A stretch of 64,000 nt of DNA from Hyposmocoma kahamanoa (lineage: Eukaryota > Arthropoda > Insecta > Lepidoptera > Cosmopterigidae), in the NCBI RefSeq assembly GCF_003589595.1, contig NW_020654748.1:2999320-3063319 (forward strand), given 5' to 3'. This document shows, piece after piece, positions 52,058 to 63,225 of the stretch. The translations under genes and the position numbers were made by a program. Positions within the stretch are counted from its first letter, which is position 1. Each line of letters starts with the position of its first letter. The notes under the pieces were generated by a model. That model saw only the letters and a list, made by a program, of their open reading frames with translations. It searched no databases and was not told where the DNA came from.

Positions 52058-53010
52058 CAGTAGCAGTAGAGGTCCTTGTGACAGAATTCGTCCGGGGAAG
52101 TACTGCCTAGCAGTAATGTGAGCATTACTGCGTTCCGGTTTTGAAGGGTAACTTATCATGCGACTAGGGATTGCAATCCGGAAAAACGGATCCGGTAATC
52201 CGGCGGATCCGGCATCATTTTATGGTTACCGGATCCGGTACCAATATACTGGATCCGAAGACCGGATCCGGTGCTAGCAGTTTGTGGGAAAATAATACAG
52301 CTGTTGCATGTTGATGCATGTTCATGCGTGCGAGTCAGATTCATCAATTCATGATGGTGTCTGTCATAATCATAAATACCTATAAGACTTGTTTGTTAGC
52401 ATTCTCAAATAATTTAATAATGATTTTGATCTCATTTCAGTTAATTACGTAAGGTTAATTGTATCTATTAGATATTATAGTTACTTGATAATTAATATTG
52501 TTACTTATAAATTGATATATCTGTGAAAGTGAAATCTAGAAAGACTGAGCTACTCGTTAAGTCGTAAAATTATTACTAGTTACCTACACTACTAAATTTT
52601 AATTGTTTTCTTGTTGTCTATTTGTCTTAACATTGGTTAGGAAATAAAGTTGATTTTATATATTTGTGTTTTTTTTATAAACTACCTACATGTAAGTGCA
52701 GTGACACTTGATTAATTCACTTATTATGTACTAAAAAGCGAAAATCATCTTGATTTAATCAATCCGGCCGGATCCGGTCGGATTGATGGGAATCCGGTCG
52801 TAGCCGGCCGGACTGAAAATGACGCCGGATTGCAATCCCTACATGCGACTTATCAACCTATGTCTCAGGACGACTGCCGCAGTGACAGTGCTACACAGAA
52901 CTTTATGTTTTAAAGCTCTTGAGTGACAATGCAACTGTTATGGATAGGCGTATTGCTTACCGAAAAACCACGACTTGCTCTTCCCGTCACTTGGTGCCAT
53001 ATAAAAAAAA
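52058..53010 (+). mobile_element. S2 repeat split by hAT MITE
   Basis: The 5' part (52058-52164) lacks the TTACCTATTTCTGCCG segment. The 3' part restarts with the duplicated CATGCGAC (52842-52849) and runs to CCCGTCACTTGGTGCC. Confidence 0.75.
52165..52841. mobile_element. hAT-type MITE, 677 bp
   Basis: 17-bp perfect inverted ends TAGGGATTGCAATCCGG, with a perfect 8-bp TSD CATGCGAC (52157-52164, 52842-52849). Subterminal 100 bp on the left and 80 bp on the right are packed with GGATCCGG/ATCCGG motifs. The centre is AT-rich with no ORF. TSD length and ends fit hAT. Confidence 0.88.
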
Positions 53011-53083
53011 AGTTCTATAGTCATCTATTTGAAACCATCTACGTGAAATTCAATTGGAGTTGAAAAGAAATTGTTCTTGGGTA

Positions 53084-53440
53084 GAGTTATCCCGTATCTC
53101 AAAAAGATAAACATTTATTATTGGGACTGGTATAAAACCAAATCCACATGTGATCATACGTCAAAAGTTCTTTCTTCACACGAAGGTCATAAAAATAATA
53201 CGAACTACCTATATGAACCAAATTATATTTGTACAGTCAACAAGCACATTAACCTGTGTTCGGATATCGTCTCCATTGCAACAGAACAAGGTCCGTCAAT
53301 GTGTAGCTGGAGGTGCTGTCGTCTGCACGTGTCAAATGTTATAACTCTCCTATTTAAACATAACAAAGTTATCGACTAATTCGTTTCTAGAAACCGCTCT
53401 CCTGAAAAGTTGTCATTTTACTGATGTGGCCAATATTTAT
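53084..53440 (-). repeat. Family E, longest copy
   Basis: The reverse complement contains CCACATCAGTAAAATGACAA, TTAAATAGGAGAGTTATAAC and, further on, GTTTATCTTTTTGAGATACG. It joins blocks seen separately at 3165 and 8165. Confidence 0.5.
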
Positions 53441-53485
53441 TATTTGATTTGATGACAAAAATACCATCCTGTCGGGGTTTTCCCG

Positions 53486-53590
53486 CAGGACTACAGCATG
53501 GAGTCCTTCAAAAGGGATTTGAGACGGGTCCTGGGTTTGCAACGCGCTCGTGACGTCTCTAGTGTTGCAAACTTTCATAGGCGACGGTGA
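53486..53590 (+). pseudogene. LINE C-terminal scrap
   Basis: Open frame QDYSMESFKRDLRRVLGLQR, ARDVSSVANFHRRR, stop at 53588. The Y..E.FKRR..R.LLG.QRA.D..SVA..HRRR pattern, followed by TTTCCATCAGGCATGG and an A-run, is a familiar lepidopteran LINE 3' end. Confidence 0.6.
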
Positions 53591-53800
53591 CCGCTTTCCA
53601 TCAGGCATGGTTGCTGCTTACGTAATATAAAAAAAAATATCAGATATGACAGGAGATGCACTGCATTATTACAGTGATACTATATCCTAAAAACGATTCA
53701 TATCACTGGTGTTCGATATGAAATGTCAACGTATATATCTATTTAGAAGCAGTAGAGCCCCTTGTGAAAGAGTCGTCCAGGCAAGTAATGCCACCTTACC

Positions 53801-53952
53801 AGACTGCAAACTCGTGCACAGAACTAGTGAGAGAGAAAATTCTTCGTAGTTCTGTGAAAAAAACTATCTATTTATCTACAGAACAAATGGGAAAAAATGT
53901 ACCAGTAGTTCTGCCAACAGAACTGCACTACATAACTAATGGAAATAAACAA
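53801..53952. mobile_element. 152-bp insertion with CAGAACT motifs
   Basis: Flanked by CCTTACC at 53794-53800 and 53953-53959. Contains CACAGAACTA...TAGTTCTGTG and AGTTCTGCCAACAGAACT, so it can form two hairpins. No ORF. Confidence 0.6.
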
Positions 53953-54009
53953 CCTTACCCTATTTCTGCAAGCAGTAATGTGAGCATTACTGCGTTCCGG
54001 TTTAGAAGG

Positions 54010-54412
54010 GTAAGAGCGTTTGCCCACTACATCCGATTCGTATCAGGGATCTCCGTCCGACATCCGTCCGAAACAATTACTGTCAAATAAGTAATGTTTG
54101 ACCAAATTAAGAGACAGGTATCAAGTATGAAGCTTCATTCGCATCACGCGTCTTTTCATTTGGTCGAGTATTGCTTATTTGACAGTAATTGTTTCGGACG
54201 GATGTCGGACGGAGATCGAGAGTAGACCCCCAGTTCCGAATCCGACAAATAACGCTCCGAAATGTCACAGGGTTCATTTTATCTCTAGTATTTCTCGGAT
54301 TCGAATGGGACTTAGTGCACAAGCGACATCCGAAGGGGGTCCGAGTTTTCTAGATTTGTATGGTCTCAGATTCGGAATGAATACGAATTGGAAGTAATGT
54401 ACAAACGAGCTA
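54010..54412. mobile_element. Palindromic element family P, most complete copy
   Basis: Ends read CGTTTG.CCACTACATCC and, inward from the right, CGTTTGTACATTACTTCC, both followed by ATTCGTAT; this suggests TIRs of about 25 bp. Inside is the long palindrome (TCCGTCCGACATCCGTCCG... and inverse, about 54046-54232), then about 180 bp of single-copy sequence. Inserted in S2; TSD ambiguous (TAAG or GAGC). Confidence 0.65.
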
Positions 54413-54545
54413 AGGATGCTGGTGAAATTATAGGCACATGGGACTTGTCAACTTATGTCTCAGATCCTTGTAATTTATAGTTGTTATGGATGCAATTGTT
54501 ATGGAGAGGCGTGTGGCTTACCACGACTTGTTCGTCCCGTCATGA

Positions 54546-55029
54546 AAAAAAGAACTTAAATATCATATTAAGAAGCTGAAGCGTGCCGATAAATATGACA
54601 TAACACAACCAAACAGTGCCTGAACTAACATTGGTTTGACCCGTTCAATATAATTAATAGTTATGCATTGCAGTGTACAAATATCAAATAAAGGTTGTTA
54701 TCATTAACCCGGTCTAAATGTAAGTATTATTTCGGTGATATAACAGTTATGTCCGCGCAATCGCGAAGATTGTATCGTGGATTAGGTTCCGTTCACACTT
54801 CCTTCACTGACGCAATCTTCCCATACATATACGTATTGTTTACTTTTACGGAAGCCACTTTTTAGTATTTTTTATCTGTGACCCCGAAAGACAAGTCTCT
54901 CGACAGATTAATATCTTCTTTTTAATTAAAATCTTTGTCTTTGTTGGTTGGATGACGTCAAAATACATAACTCAGGTTAAATTCGTAAACCTCGTAACCT
55001 CCATTAATATGAAGTTTTGGAGTGTGCCT
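54546..55029. other. Unassigned sequence
   Basis: No gene or repeat recognised. Confidence 0.5.
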
Positions 55030-55470
55030 CGATTGTGTTTTTTTATGTAAAGAAGGAGGCAAACGAGCAGACGAGCCACTTGATGAGAGGTAGTCATCAT
55101 CGCCCATGGACATTTGCAACATCAGATGAGCAGCGTTGCCAGCCTTTGAGACCCCTGTTGATACGCTTTTTAAAGACTCATCTCATAGCGCAAGGGAAAT
55201 ATGTATTTCAGCAGGAAGATCAGTCCACATCTTGCAAAAAAAAAAGTTCGAGAAAGGAATGAACGAGATGACCGCGCGGTCCTACAATGCAAGGGATCTA
55301 AGATATGGGGATAGAATCTACTCCTTTGGCAGGAGGTGCAATGGTGGAAACGAGACGGTGGCACCAATTCGAAAAGTTCCTCAGAGGATTATAAAGACGG
55401 TAGAACACACACAGAGAGCCAACGTCTGTCCAAAGGCTAAGGGGGCTCTATACCATCTGTGAGTTTGGGA
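55030..55470 (+). repeat. Common lepidopteran interspersed repeat, LINE-like
   Basis: GGCAAACGAGCAGACGAGCC, CACTTGATGAGAGG, CGCCCATGGACATTTGCAAC, CGTTGCCAGCCTTT, ACGGTAGAACACACACAGAG, CAACGTCTGTCCAAAGG. I know this order of blocks (ACGAGCAGACGxGxCACCTGATG... CGCCCATGGACA... AGACACACAGAGA) as a widespread moth/butterfly repeat, probably LINE-derived. The 108-residue frame across it is not a gene. Confidence 0.55.
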
Positions 55471-55507
55471 TTTCAAAAAACGTTTATATCACATCATCAT
55501 TAATTTA

Positions 55508-55735
55508 TCTGCCTCTGTGGCCGAGTGGTTACCATGCCGGGCTGCCACGCAAAGGTCCCAGGTTCGATTCCCGGGCCGGGAGAAATATTTGTATGGCCTA
55601 CATTTATTTCTCTCGTGAGTTTGGGTGTAATTTGTGGTTGTCTATATGTGTCCATGGCACCCGCGACACAGGGTTTCCCTAGTGCGGGGCTATGTTGAGT
55701 GTGTACGTTATTATTATTATTATTATTATTTATAG
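55508..55735 (+). mobile_element. S1 SINE, full length
   Basis: Complete head with both boxes, body, and a clean ATT-repeat tail at 55706-55731. The asparagine-run frame on the minus strand is an artefact of that tail. Confidence 0.9.
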
Positions 55736-55739
55736 GTTT

Positions 55740-57000
55740 CAAAAAAGTAATAACACTGATATTTTAATTCATAACCTATGATTAAATTTCATTTTAAGAA
55801 AGAATAGCCGCACTATCGAAAATGTTTATCGATACCTCACCTCATGCAAATGCATTGTAACCAAGTAACCTTTGCATCTTGTCGTAAAAATTAATGAATT
55901 TTTGAACAATAATGTTATTCCGCTCATTTCTAACAAATAAACATTTATTTGGTGTTATTTTTACTTAAATTTAATATTTACAACAAAGGTTATTCATTTA
56001 CAAACGAGGCTTATAAAAATAGTTTTTTGACGTAAATAAGTGCACTTCGTGACAAGGTTATAATGTGCAGATTTTTACAAAAACTTATATTTGGTTTTAT
56101 CGTTATTTACAAAGAAACTGGGTTTTTTGTGTAAATAGAACTGCATTTATTTACTAATAGTCTCGATTTTGCTTATAATACTGAACTCTAACGTATTGGT
56201 GCCTTATTGTTAAATAATCAGAGATGTAAGTGTTTAGATCACTAACATGGTCGTACCAATAACGACTTAGTTATTAACCCGCATACTCGCACTGATAGTA
56301 ATGGTCTTTGAAGTGAATTGATGACTGAGAACTATCGGATGTACGCTCGTGAGTCCATTTCATAATGCGAATAAGTTTAGGACACACCGAGAACTAAATT
56401 ACACTCCTATACTTTTTACCGTTATGAACACTCTTGGCTCTCGCCGCCGAGCATTCATGACCATAAGTTGTGAAAAGGTTGTAACCCTAACTAACCGTGA
56501 ACAGGTTCACGGCAATGAAACGAGAAATTTCCGGTCCACAAAATTTATTAAAGAAGTAAAGTTTAAAGTAAGGGCCGTAACAATAAAAAGGTAAAGGTAA
56601 AAAAACAGGTACAACAGTATAAAACACTCCCTACACTTTATTGTTAAGGCCCTAAATGGGCCGAGTAACTGAATTACAGATATAGGTAGACGAAGGCTGT
56701 AGACTGTTATAAATTATGACACATGATTTAACTTATTAAATGATTATAAACGTAGTAAAGCACCAAAATTAGCGATTATTCGCGATGGAATTTGAAACAT
56801 CTCCGACTGTTGTGGCGGTCGAGCTAGGAGTCACCGTGGTACGAAAACAAGATGAGAAAGTGAAGGAAAATGGAACAATTCAAATTTAAAATTTAAATAC
56901 ATGTAAAATAAAAAAATTATAGGATATAAGCCGAAAGAGGCGATACAAAAAGGTGACGGTGTAAGGAGGTCACACCGTCACAGGTGTGTGACTTACTTTT
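55740..57000. other. Unassigned sequence
   Basis: No gene or repeat recognised; the 81-codon frame at 56349 has no motif. Confidence 0.5.
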
Positions 57001-57002
57001 TT

Positions 57003-57178
57003 ATGACACCAAGTAACACGCTATGCTAACAAGCCATGGGCCTGGTGGTAAGCGACACGCGTTCCAGTGCCACTCAGAGCTTTAAATCTCAAAGATCTGA
57101 AGAGCACTGTCACTGCGCCCGTCACCCTGAGACAAATTGACAAGTCCCATGTGCCTGTTCCATTAGCACCCTGAGCGG
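57003..57178 (-). mobile_element. S2 repeat, 3' half
   Basis: ATGACACCAAGTAACACG, AGTGCCACTCAGAGCTTTAA, CGTCACCCTGAGACAAATTG, then CATTAGCACCCTGAG. Confidence 0.65.
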
Positions 57179-57210
57179 ATTAATTCGACACGAATTTCAA
57201 CGCTCTCACG

Positions 57211-57385
57211 TCGCGCGGTCGCCGAGCCGTCGCAGCGCGGAGACCGCGTTGTCGCCGCGCAGCGACCGCGTGCTATCATGGCAAAGTATGCTCTATTTAT
57301 TTAGCTTTTATATTTTAACTTAAATGAGCATCCTGGACGCGCGGGCGAGTCCGGCTTGCCTTTGGTCTACTCGGCGACCGCGCGA
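57211..57385. repeat. 16-bp GC-rich inverted repeat
   Basis: TCGCGCGGTCGCCGAG at 57211-57226 is the exact complement of CTCGGCGACCGCGCGA at 57370-57385. The left side holds further CGCGGAGACCGCG and CGCGCAGCGACCGCG motifs. It could be a small MITE or a CpG-rich regulatory block; no TSD seen. Confidence 0.65.
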
Positions 57386-57639
57386 TTGTATTATTCAGAG
57401 GAATTTGAATATTGTTGCCTAATAAATAGAATTCATATACGCCATTAATGTACGTGAAAACGTGGTAACTAGGTTTTTCTGATCGGTTACTACGATAAGT
57501 GTGGTGACTCACAAGTACGCGCAAATGAACGGTTCTTTATCTTATTTAGTTTTGTACCCTTAGTACCGTTTTAGTACCCTTCTATGTACAACTTTGGTTT
57601 TTTTTTGCACTTCGATAAAGTAGCAAGAGCAGTGGCCGA

Positions 57640-57735
57640 CGCAGATTTGAATCCTGTCAGGTCGGAGGAATTTTCCTTTGTGTTCGATGTTTCTATTAAT
57701 AATTATAACAAACTAGTGAAGTAATTTCACAAAAT
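57640..57735 (+). mobile_element. SINE family D, tail only
   Basis: ATTTGAATCCTGTCAGGTCGG (eroded B-box side), TGTTCGATGTTTCTATTAAT, GTGAAGTAATTTCACAAAA. Confidence 0.5.
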
Positions 57736-57741
57736 ATAATA

Positions 57742-57946
57742 ATAATAACGCACACACTCGACATAGCTCCGCATTTGGGAAATCGTGTCGCGGATGCCAT
57801 GGACACACACATAGACACAAATTACACCCAAACTCACGAGAGAAATAAATGCAGGCCACACAAATATTTCTCCGGGAATCGAACTTGGGACCTCTGCGTG
57901 TGGCAGTTCGGCATGGTAACCGTTCGGCCATAGAGGCATTTAAATA
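57742..57946 (-). mobile_element. S1 SINE
   Basis: AATAATAACGCACACACTCG (tail) to ACCGTTCGGCCATAGAGGCA (head), with a small deletion at TTTCTCCGGGAATCG. Confidence 0.82.
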
Positions 57947-57949
57947 TTA

Positions 57950-58545
57950 TATTAAATAAAAATCAATAATATGTAATAATGTTTACGAATTTCTTTACCA
58001 CAGAAAGTTAAGCTCAGTGTACAGCCGACCCAATCCTATGTCACGCAAATTATATAACTAGAGTCATTGTACTTATTGTTCATAGTAAATACAAGTACAT
58101 ACTATCTGGTAATTAATCTACTACAATAACGCATGCATTGACTAACGACAATTAAGACAAATATCCATTTCACGACGACCTGAGATTTACATACATGTTA
58201 TATGTGAAATGTAAGAGTTCAAAGCACTAAAGCGATATTGTATGTAATAGTTCAAAATATAAATTAGAAATGTCGAACGTTATGACTCAAACTTTATGTA
58301 CTTTGTGTATAAAAAACTTGGGTCCTCCAGATAAATGACGGTACGTAACAAGGTGATGATATATTAAGTCAGACTATAGTACTTGCATTAAGACTCGAAA
58401 TTTACCTGATTTGTTTTAAAAATGCTAGTCGTCGAGTGGAAGAAGGTATGATGCAAGTATTTCAAGTTAGTTTCAACAGTTTAAACCTTAAAACTAGGTA
58501 GTAAAAAGTGTTAGGTAATTAGTGTACGTGTTGTGTTTTTTTAAT
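57950..58545. other. Unassigned sequence
   Basis: No gene or repeat recognised. Confidence 0.5.
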
Positions 58546-58546
58546 A

Positions 58547-58810
58547 TTTTTTTTTATAATATCAAGAGACTGGACGAACAAGTCGTGTGTCTTGTGGTGA
58601 GCTACGTGCCTATCCAGAACAGATGCAATGCCACTCAGAGCTTTAAATCACAAAGATCTACGGGCCCACGGCGCCTGTTACCCTGATACATAAGTTGCCA
58701 AATCCCATGTGCCTGTAATTTCACCAGCACCCTTACCGTTCAAAATCGAAACACAGTAATGCTCACATTACTGCTTGGCGGCAGAAATAAGTAACCTGAC
58801 AGTACTCTAA
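58547..58810 (-). mobile_element. S2 repeat
   Basis: TATAATATCAAGAGACTGGA to TGCTTGGCGGCAGAAATAAG; the last 40 bases of the S2 5' end are missing. Confidence 0.75.
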
Positions 58811-59199
58811 TTAATAATAACAAATTTATTTCATAATAATAATGTATTTAAGCCTTTTACATAACATATTAGAAATAGTAAGAGGTTTTCTGTCCTCTAA
58901 CTTTCAAGCTAGGCTAACCTGTGTTATGAAAGTCAGTGGTTCGGTTATTTGTAAGTCAATTGTAAGGATACCTATGTTATGTAATGTAAACAAGATATTA
59001 CATATCTCTGGTATTAAACAATAGATACTTAAGAATGCTATAAGCGTTAGCAAATGAGCTTGTAAGGATTTAAGCATAATTTTATGGACCATTCTGAAGC
59101 GTGCGCACGTTTTCATTTTAGACCTCCAGGACGTCATAAATAGGCAAATTATGATCTTTTTTTTTTAAATTATGATTTATTACGTGCCAATATTTCGCA

Positions 59200-59295
59200 C
59201 CATTGTGTAATAAGGCCCCATCTGAAGAATGGTAACTTTTCAAGAGAGAAGCTTTAAGATTCTACCAACGAAATTAGTCGACAAACAACAATGCC
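59200..59295 (+). repeat. Family E fragment
   Basis: TGTAATAAGGCCCCATCTGA, GGTAACTTTTCAAGAGAG, AAATTAGTCGACAA. Confidence 0.45.
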
Positions 59296-59299
59296 CAAG

Positions 59300-60565
59300 T
59301 TCCATACCGTCCTGGACTAGCTAACAAAAAATTGACGTCCATCAATTGCAGATAGAGGGGTTCATTTATATTGCCAAATAGTTTCTAATTATACTGGATT
59401 TATATTTTTTTGACTAGAAAGTTTATTTTTAGCAATATTTTCTTTTTGAAGTTATGTTTTAATGAACGTTAACATGTTACTTTGGTCGTGCTTGTTAAAA
59501 GCAATACTTAGATTCATTACGAGAGACGAACAAGGTAAAAATGGTGCAAAAGAGATACGATGTTTTAAAAATACTTTAAAATAAATCAATGCGTTATTAG
59601 CATTTATTTTTTAACATAGCACAACAGATTTTGACATTTCTTTTGAAGTCTCGTAAAAGACTTCAAATAGTAAACGCTTGACATGATTTTGGCAACGTTG
59701 AGACAATTGCTTCTTGAATTTTCTGATAACTTTGAAGTTGAGAGTCAAGTTCAAGTTACGGAAGACGTATATAAGATCATTGCTTATCGGTGTCACAATT
59801 ATTGTAACTTTCGTTCATAATCATCTCAATTTTGATGAAATCATGGCAAGTATAAACAAGGCTTAAAATAAAATGTCCAAAAAAAGCCGTATTAGGTTTA
59901 AAAACAAATATTTGCTATGCCTTTTTACATTTTCAAAAAATTCATACCTTTGTTTCACCAACTTATTTCAAAGTTTTATGAATGAAACTTACATTGTTTT
60001 TTAAAGTATATTGACGGGTATAAAATTTCAACCGGTCGCGACTAAAAACATTGCGAATCCAATATGGACATTGTTCTTTTTTACGCTTAAGGCGAGGTAT
60101 GTGAACGCGAGCCTAGATTTTAGAAGGTGAGGTGTGGGGAGCCGCCCCTCCTGTTCCGCAATCTGCGCGCTTAACAAGTCTTCAGCAGGAACAAGCAACC
60201 AGATCATCTTATTTATCCTAAGTTTCTAGCCAGAAACAAAGCACACGAAGAAAATAATACGTCTCGTGTGAACACAATTACTAGCCAAAAATTCTGATTT
60301 TTATCATCACACCTCGAACCATATCTTTGCAAATCTTTAATTATAGTTTAATTTGGTTGAAAGATACAGTTAGCAGTATACCTATTTATTACTGTTTCCT
60401 CGCAGGGGCTTTATCTAACGCAGACTAAACAAAATAGCCTATTGTCGCGGCGCCTAAGGTGTGGTTACGTATCGCCAAGTCTGTTCTGTATGGCAGAATT
60501 AGAGAGCAAACTAACTCTGCCACCGTTATTTGAAAGGGCACATGTGACATTATTTAAAAAAAAAA
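59300..60565. other. Unassigned sequence
   Basis: No gene or repeat recognised. 60080-60180 is somewhat GC-richer, without a motif. Confidence 0.5.
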
Positions 60566-60571
60566 TTATGT

Positions 60572-60645
60572 CTACTGCCGTGATCAGTAAAAAAATGGCG
60601 ATCTGTCACCATTTTTTTTTTTTTTTTTTCAATTAACGGCAGTAG
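60572..60645. repeat. Hairpin with poly-T arm
   Basis: CTACTGCCGT (60572-60581) pairs with ACGGCAGTAG (60636-60645); inside, AAAAAAATGG can pair with CCATTTTTTT. About 74 bp. Confidence 0.7.
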
Positions 60646-60888
60646 TACTAGTAAAGGCTTACTGTCAACATTATTTAGATTCATCAACATTTATAGCGAT
60701 CGTAGCGAAAGTTATAGTTACTAAACATTTACAAATATTCGTAAGTTACAATTTAAAGTTATTGGTACTTGCCGTCAGATACTTGAACAATCGATCTCTC
60801 AAATGAGAAACAATCATTATGGCACTAGGCTACCATAGCTATTTAAATTAATGGAATTTAATATTTAATCCACGGCCGAGATATATAA

Positions 60889-60965
60889 TTTCGCGATTAT
60901 TGCACATAGGAAATGAAACTATTTTTTCGGCTCTAAAGCGCGTATATTGTTTTGTTCAATAAGTT
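60889..60965 (-). mobile_element. PLE terminal-repeat fragment
   Basis: TTTCGCGATTATTGCACATA then GGAAATGAAACTATTTTTTC and GCGCGTATATTG. Truncated before the GAAAC hairpin region. Confidence 0.55.
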
Positions 60966-61295
60966 ATGTACGACAAATTGCGTAGTTGAATGTGTCATTA
61001 TTTTTTCATCGAAAGAAAAAGTTAGGTGCACCACAGACCATCGTCAAGTTCGAATTTCAAAACCTTTTCTACGCTAGTGCGCAAAAAACGCTGTTGCGCG
61101 CTGATTTCTAATGAGAAAGAGAGCCTTTCGAGCTAGTGAGGTGAACAATATATAATATACTTAAATATAGTTAAACAATATAAAGAACTAAATTAATTAT
61201 TAGCTGAATGCCTATAGCCTATAAACAAATAAATGTCGCCATTTATAAGTAAGTAATAATATCGAGATAGCAATCAAATATGCTGTACTTATTAT

Positions 61296-61320
61296 ATAAG
61301 CATTTGCTGCAAATGCTTAT
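61296..61320. repeat. Perfect 25-bp palindrome
   Basis: ATAAGCATTTGC, one T, GCAAATGCTTAT. Both 12-base arms are exact. Confidence 0.9.
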
Positions 61321-61459
61321 CTTACGACTGGATCGATACGAGTGTATCAGTTATATTTTTAACACGGCTGGCTGTGGGATAATGATGGTACTTCGCATAG
61401 TTATTTGTATGTGTGTATTTGATATATTTGGTATACAATTTCCATGTGTAAATAGCATG

Positions 61460-61553
61460 TGTAACAAAGTATTTGCCTTATTGGCCTCTTCGACAACCTC
61501 ACGCTACCGCGCGCTGGTCGGTTCCACGACGCGCGCTCGTCAAAGGACACATC
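61460..61553 (+). other. Possible exon ending at a consensus splice donor (weak)
   Basis: A GC-richer block ends in ACATCAG followed by GTGAGATT, a strong donor match at 61553/61554. The overlapping frame reads SSTTSRYRALVGSTTRARQR, which I do not recognise. It could be a 5' untranslated exon or chance. Confidence 0.15.
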
Positions 61554-61575
61554 AGGTGAGATTGTGGCCAAGCAC

Positions 61576-61740
61576 GTGTATTCCAGAACTCTATTCAATG
61601 CTCTAGTCGTGACTTGAGTATAATTTCGAGTACTACAAATCATACTCAAGTCCTTGCCATTAGGGTCGTATTTCCAGTGCTTGAAATCATACTCTAGTCC
61701 TGACTTGAGCATTGAGTAGAGTTTTGGAATACGACCCTTA
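61576..61740. mobile_element. Small MITE or foldback element
   Basis: Left TATTCCAGAACTCTATTCAA, TGCTC.AGTC.TGACTTGAGTAT; right ATACTCTAGTCCTGACTTGA, GCATTGAGTAGAGTTTTGGAATA. The right end closes with ACGACCCT, whose inverse AGGGTCGT occurs internally at 61667. No ORF. Confidence 0.6.
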
Positions 61741-61946
61741 CAGGCAAGTAAACCGTCCACATTATGATCATATTTATTATTTTACCTCCTTATTTGGCTC
61801 CATATGTAGACGGCCATATTTGGAAGTGTCTACATATTTATCCGCATGTCAAATATTTTTCCAAGTACATCAAACGCCCAATAGCGAATACAAGTAGTCA
61901 TGTGAAGTGCCGCCATAATATCAGCGGCACTGTAAAATACTTCGCC

Positions 61947-62120
61947 ATTTTTAACCAACTTCAAAAAAGGAGGAGGTTCTAAATTCGACTGTATGTTTTT
62001 TTTTGTATATATGTTAAGCGATATCTCCGGCATTTGTGAACCGATTTTGATGATTCTTTTTTGTTCGAAAGAGGATACCTCAGTAGTGGTCCCATTTTAT
62101 TTTGAAGAAAACCACCACCT
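61947..62120 (+). mobile_element. Family C repeat, 3' part lost
   Basis: AACCAACTTCAAAAAAGGAG, AGCGATATCTCCGG, GAACCGATTTTGATGATTC, TTTGAAGAAAACC. Confidence 0.65.
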
Positions 62121-63110
62121 CCACCTCTACGGATGGCTGTTCACGCATAAAGATTATTTTTATAAATGGCGCCTAAATTTTATAAGGAGCAATTATTTGA
62201 ATGGTTGGTTTTGCTATGCTCCAATTTGAGACGTATTTCTTTCAAATAGAGTGAGCACCGATTATTATTATCTCCTGTGTTAAGTCAAGTTAAGTTTTTT
62301 TTCATAAGTAACTGTATCTAATCTACATCGCCATAAACAAGTAAATGCTTGAAGTTGTCTTACTTCCAAAACTTGGTAGTCTATACAAAACTGCAATGTA
62401 TACGTTTTCACGTGATAATATCGTAGTTAAGTATTTTAGTAGGAAGTTAACTTTGTGTGAAATTGTCTCGAATATCTTTTGTTTTTTGTGAAAATGCTTA
62501 AGATCAACCAGATACTGCTCTTGTAACTTTTATGTTATTGTTTTTAACCTCTTAAGCGACAGTAACTGTCCTCTGGTTACGCGTTAGTCAAGTAGGACAA
62601 ATCACACGTTTAACAGATAAACAAAACCACTGTTATGTAATTATATTATGCCTGTTACTGAATGAGAAAAGTTTGTTTACATTTTACACCTTGTGTTATT
62701 TAGGTTAATAGCCATATGAGAAAGTCCTAAATAATTTGGTGTTCTATTGTTCCAATTGCACGCAACAGTATTGGCTTAGGTTGCTAACAGATGGACGGCA
62801 GTAAGCAGTAAATGCATGCTGTTACGACTTCGACTGCATGCAACCGAGATTTCAACTGCGTGCAGTCAAGATTGAAGCTGCAGACGTCGTCGGCTACAAT
62901 CGATGTGAACTTAAGAGGATATATAACTTTTTTGTTTGTCACAAAAGCAAAACTTTTTAAATCTTTTTTTAAATTTAAAAATAGCTTTTTTCTGAAAAAT
63001 ATTTGGAAACATCATCCATTTAAAATTTTTCGAAACATTACCCAGCGCAATTATGAGGTCAGTGAAATGCAATGTTACGTTATATTTTAATATTTATTAT
63101 TTAAATTACG
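62121..63110. other. Unassigned sequence
   Basis: 62815-62880 holds loosely repeated CTGCATGCA/CTGCGTGCAG motifs; the 92-codon frame at 62812 has no recognisable domain. Confidence 0.45.
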
Positions 63111-63115
63111 AAAAC

Positions 63116-63225
63116 TAAAATGAAACTATTTTTTCGGATCTACATCGTGTATATATTTGTTTTTTCAAACATCAACGTTTCAAATTTTTTACAGGACCCG
63201 TGGTCACGGTTGACTTGAAGGTTTA
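63116..63225 (-). mobile_element. PLE terminal-repeat arm, degraded
   Basis: AAATGAAACTATTTTTTCGG, ATATATTTGTTTTTTCAAAC, CAACGTTTCAAATTTTTTAC, GTGGTCACGGTTGACTTG. The stem of the hairpin is no longer paired. Confidence 0.6.

Larger units (their letters stand above)
53740..54545 (+). mobile_element. S2 repeat with two insertions
   Basis: Pieces 53745-53800, 53953-54010 and 54412-54545 together form one S2. The first break carries a 7-bp TSD; the second holds family P. Part of the 3' region is deleted. Confidence 0.7.

Noticed and set aside
55500..55742. Asn-run ORF on the minus strand
   Set aside because: Antisense of the S1 SINE and its ATT tail.
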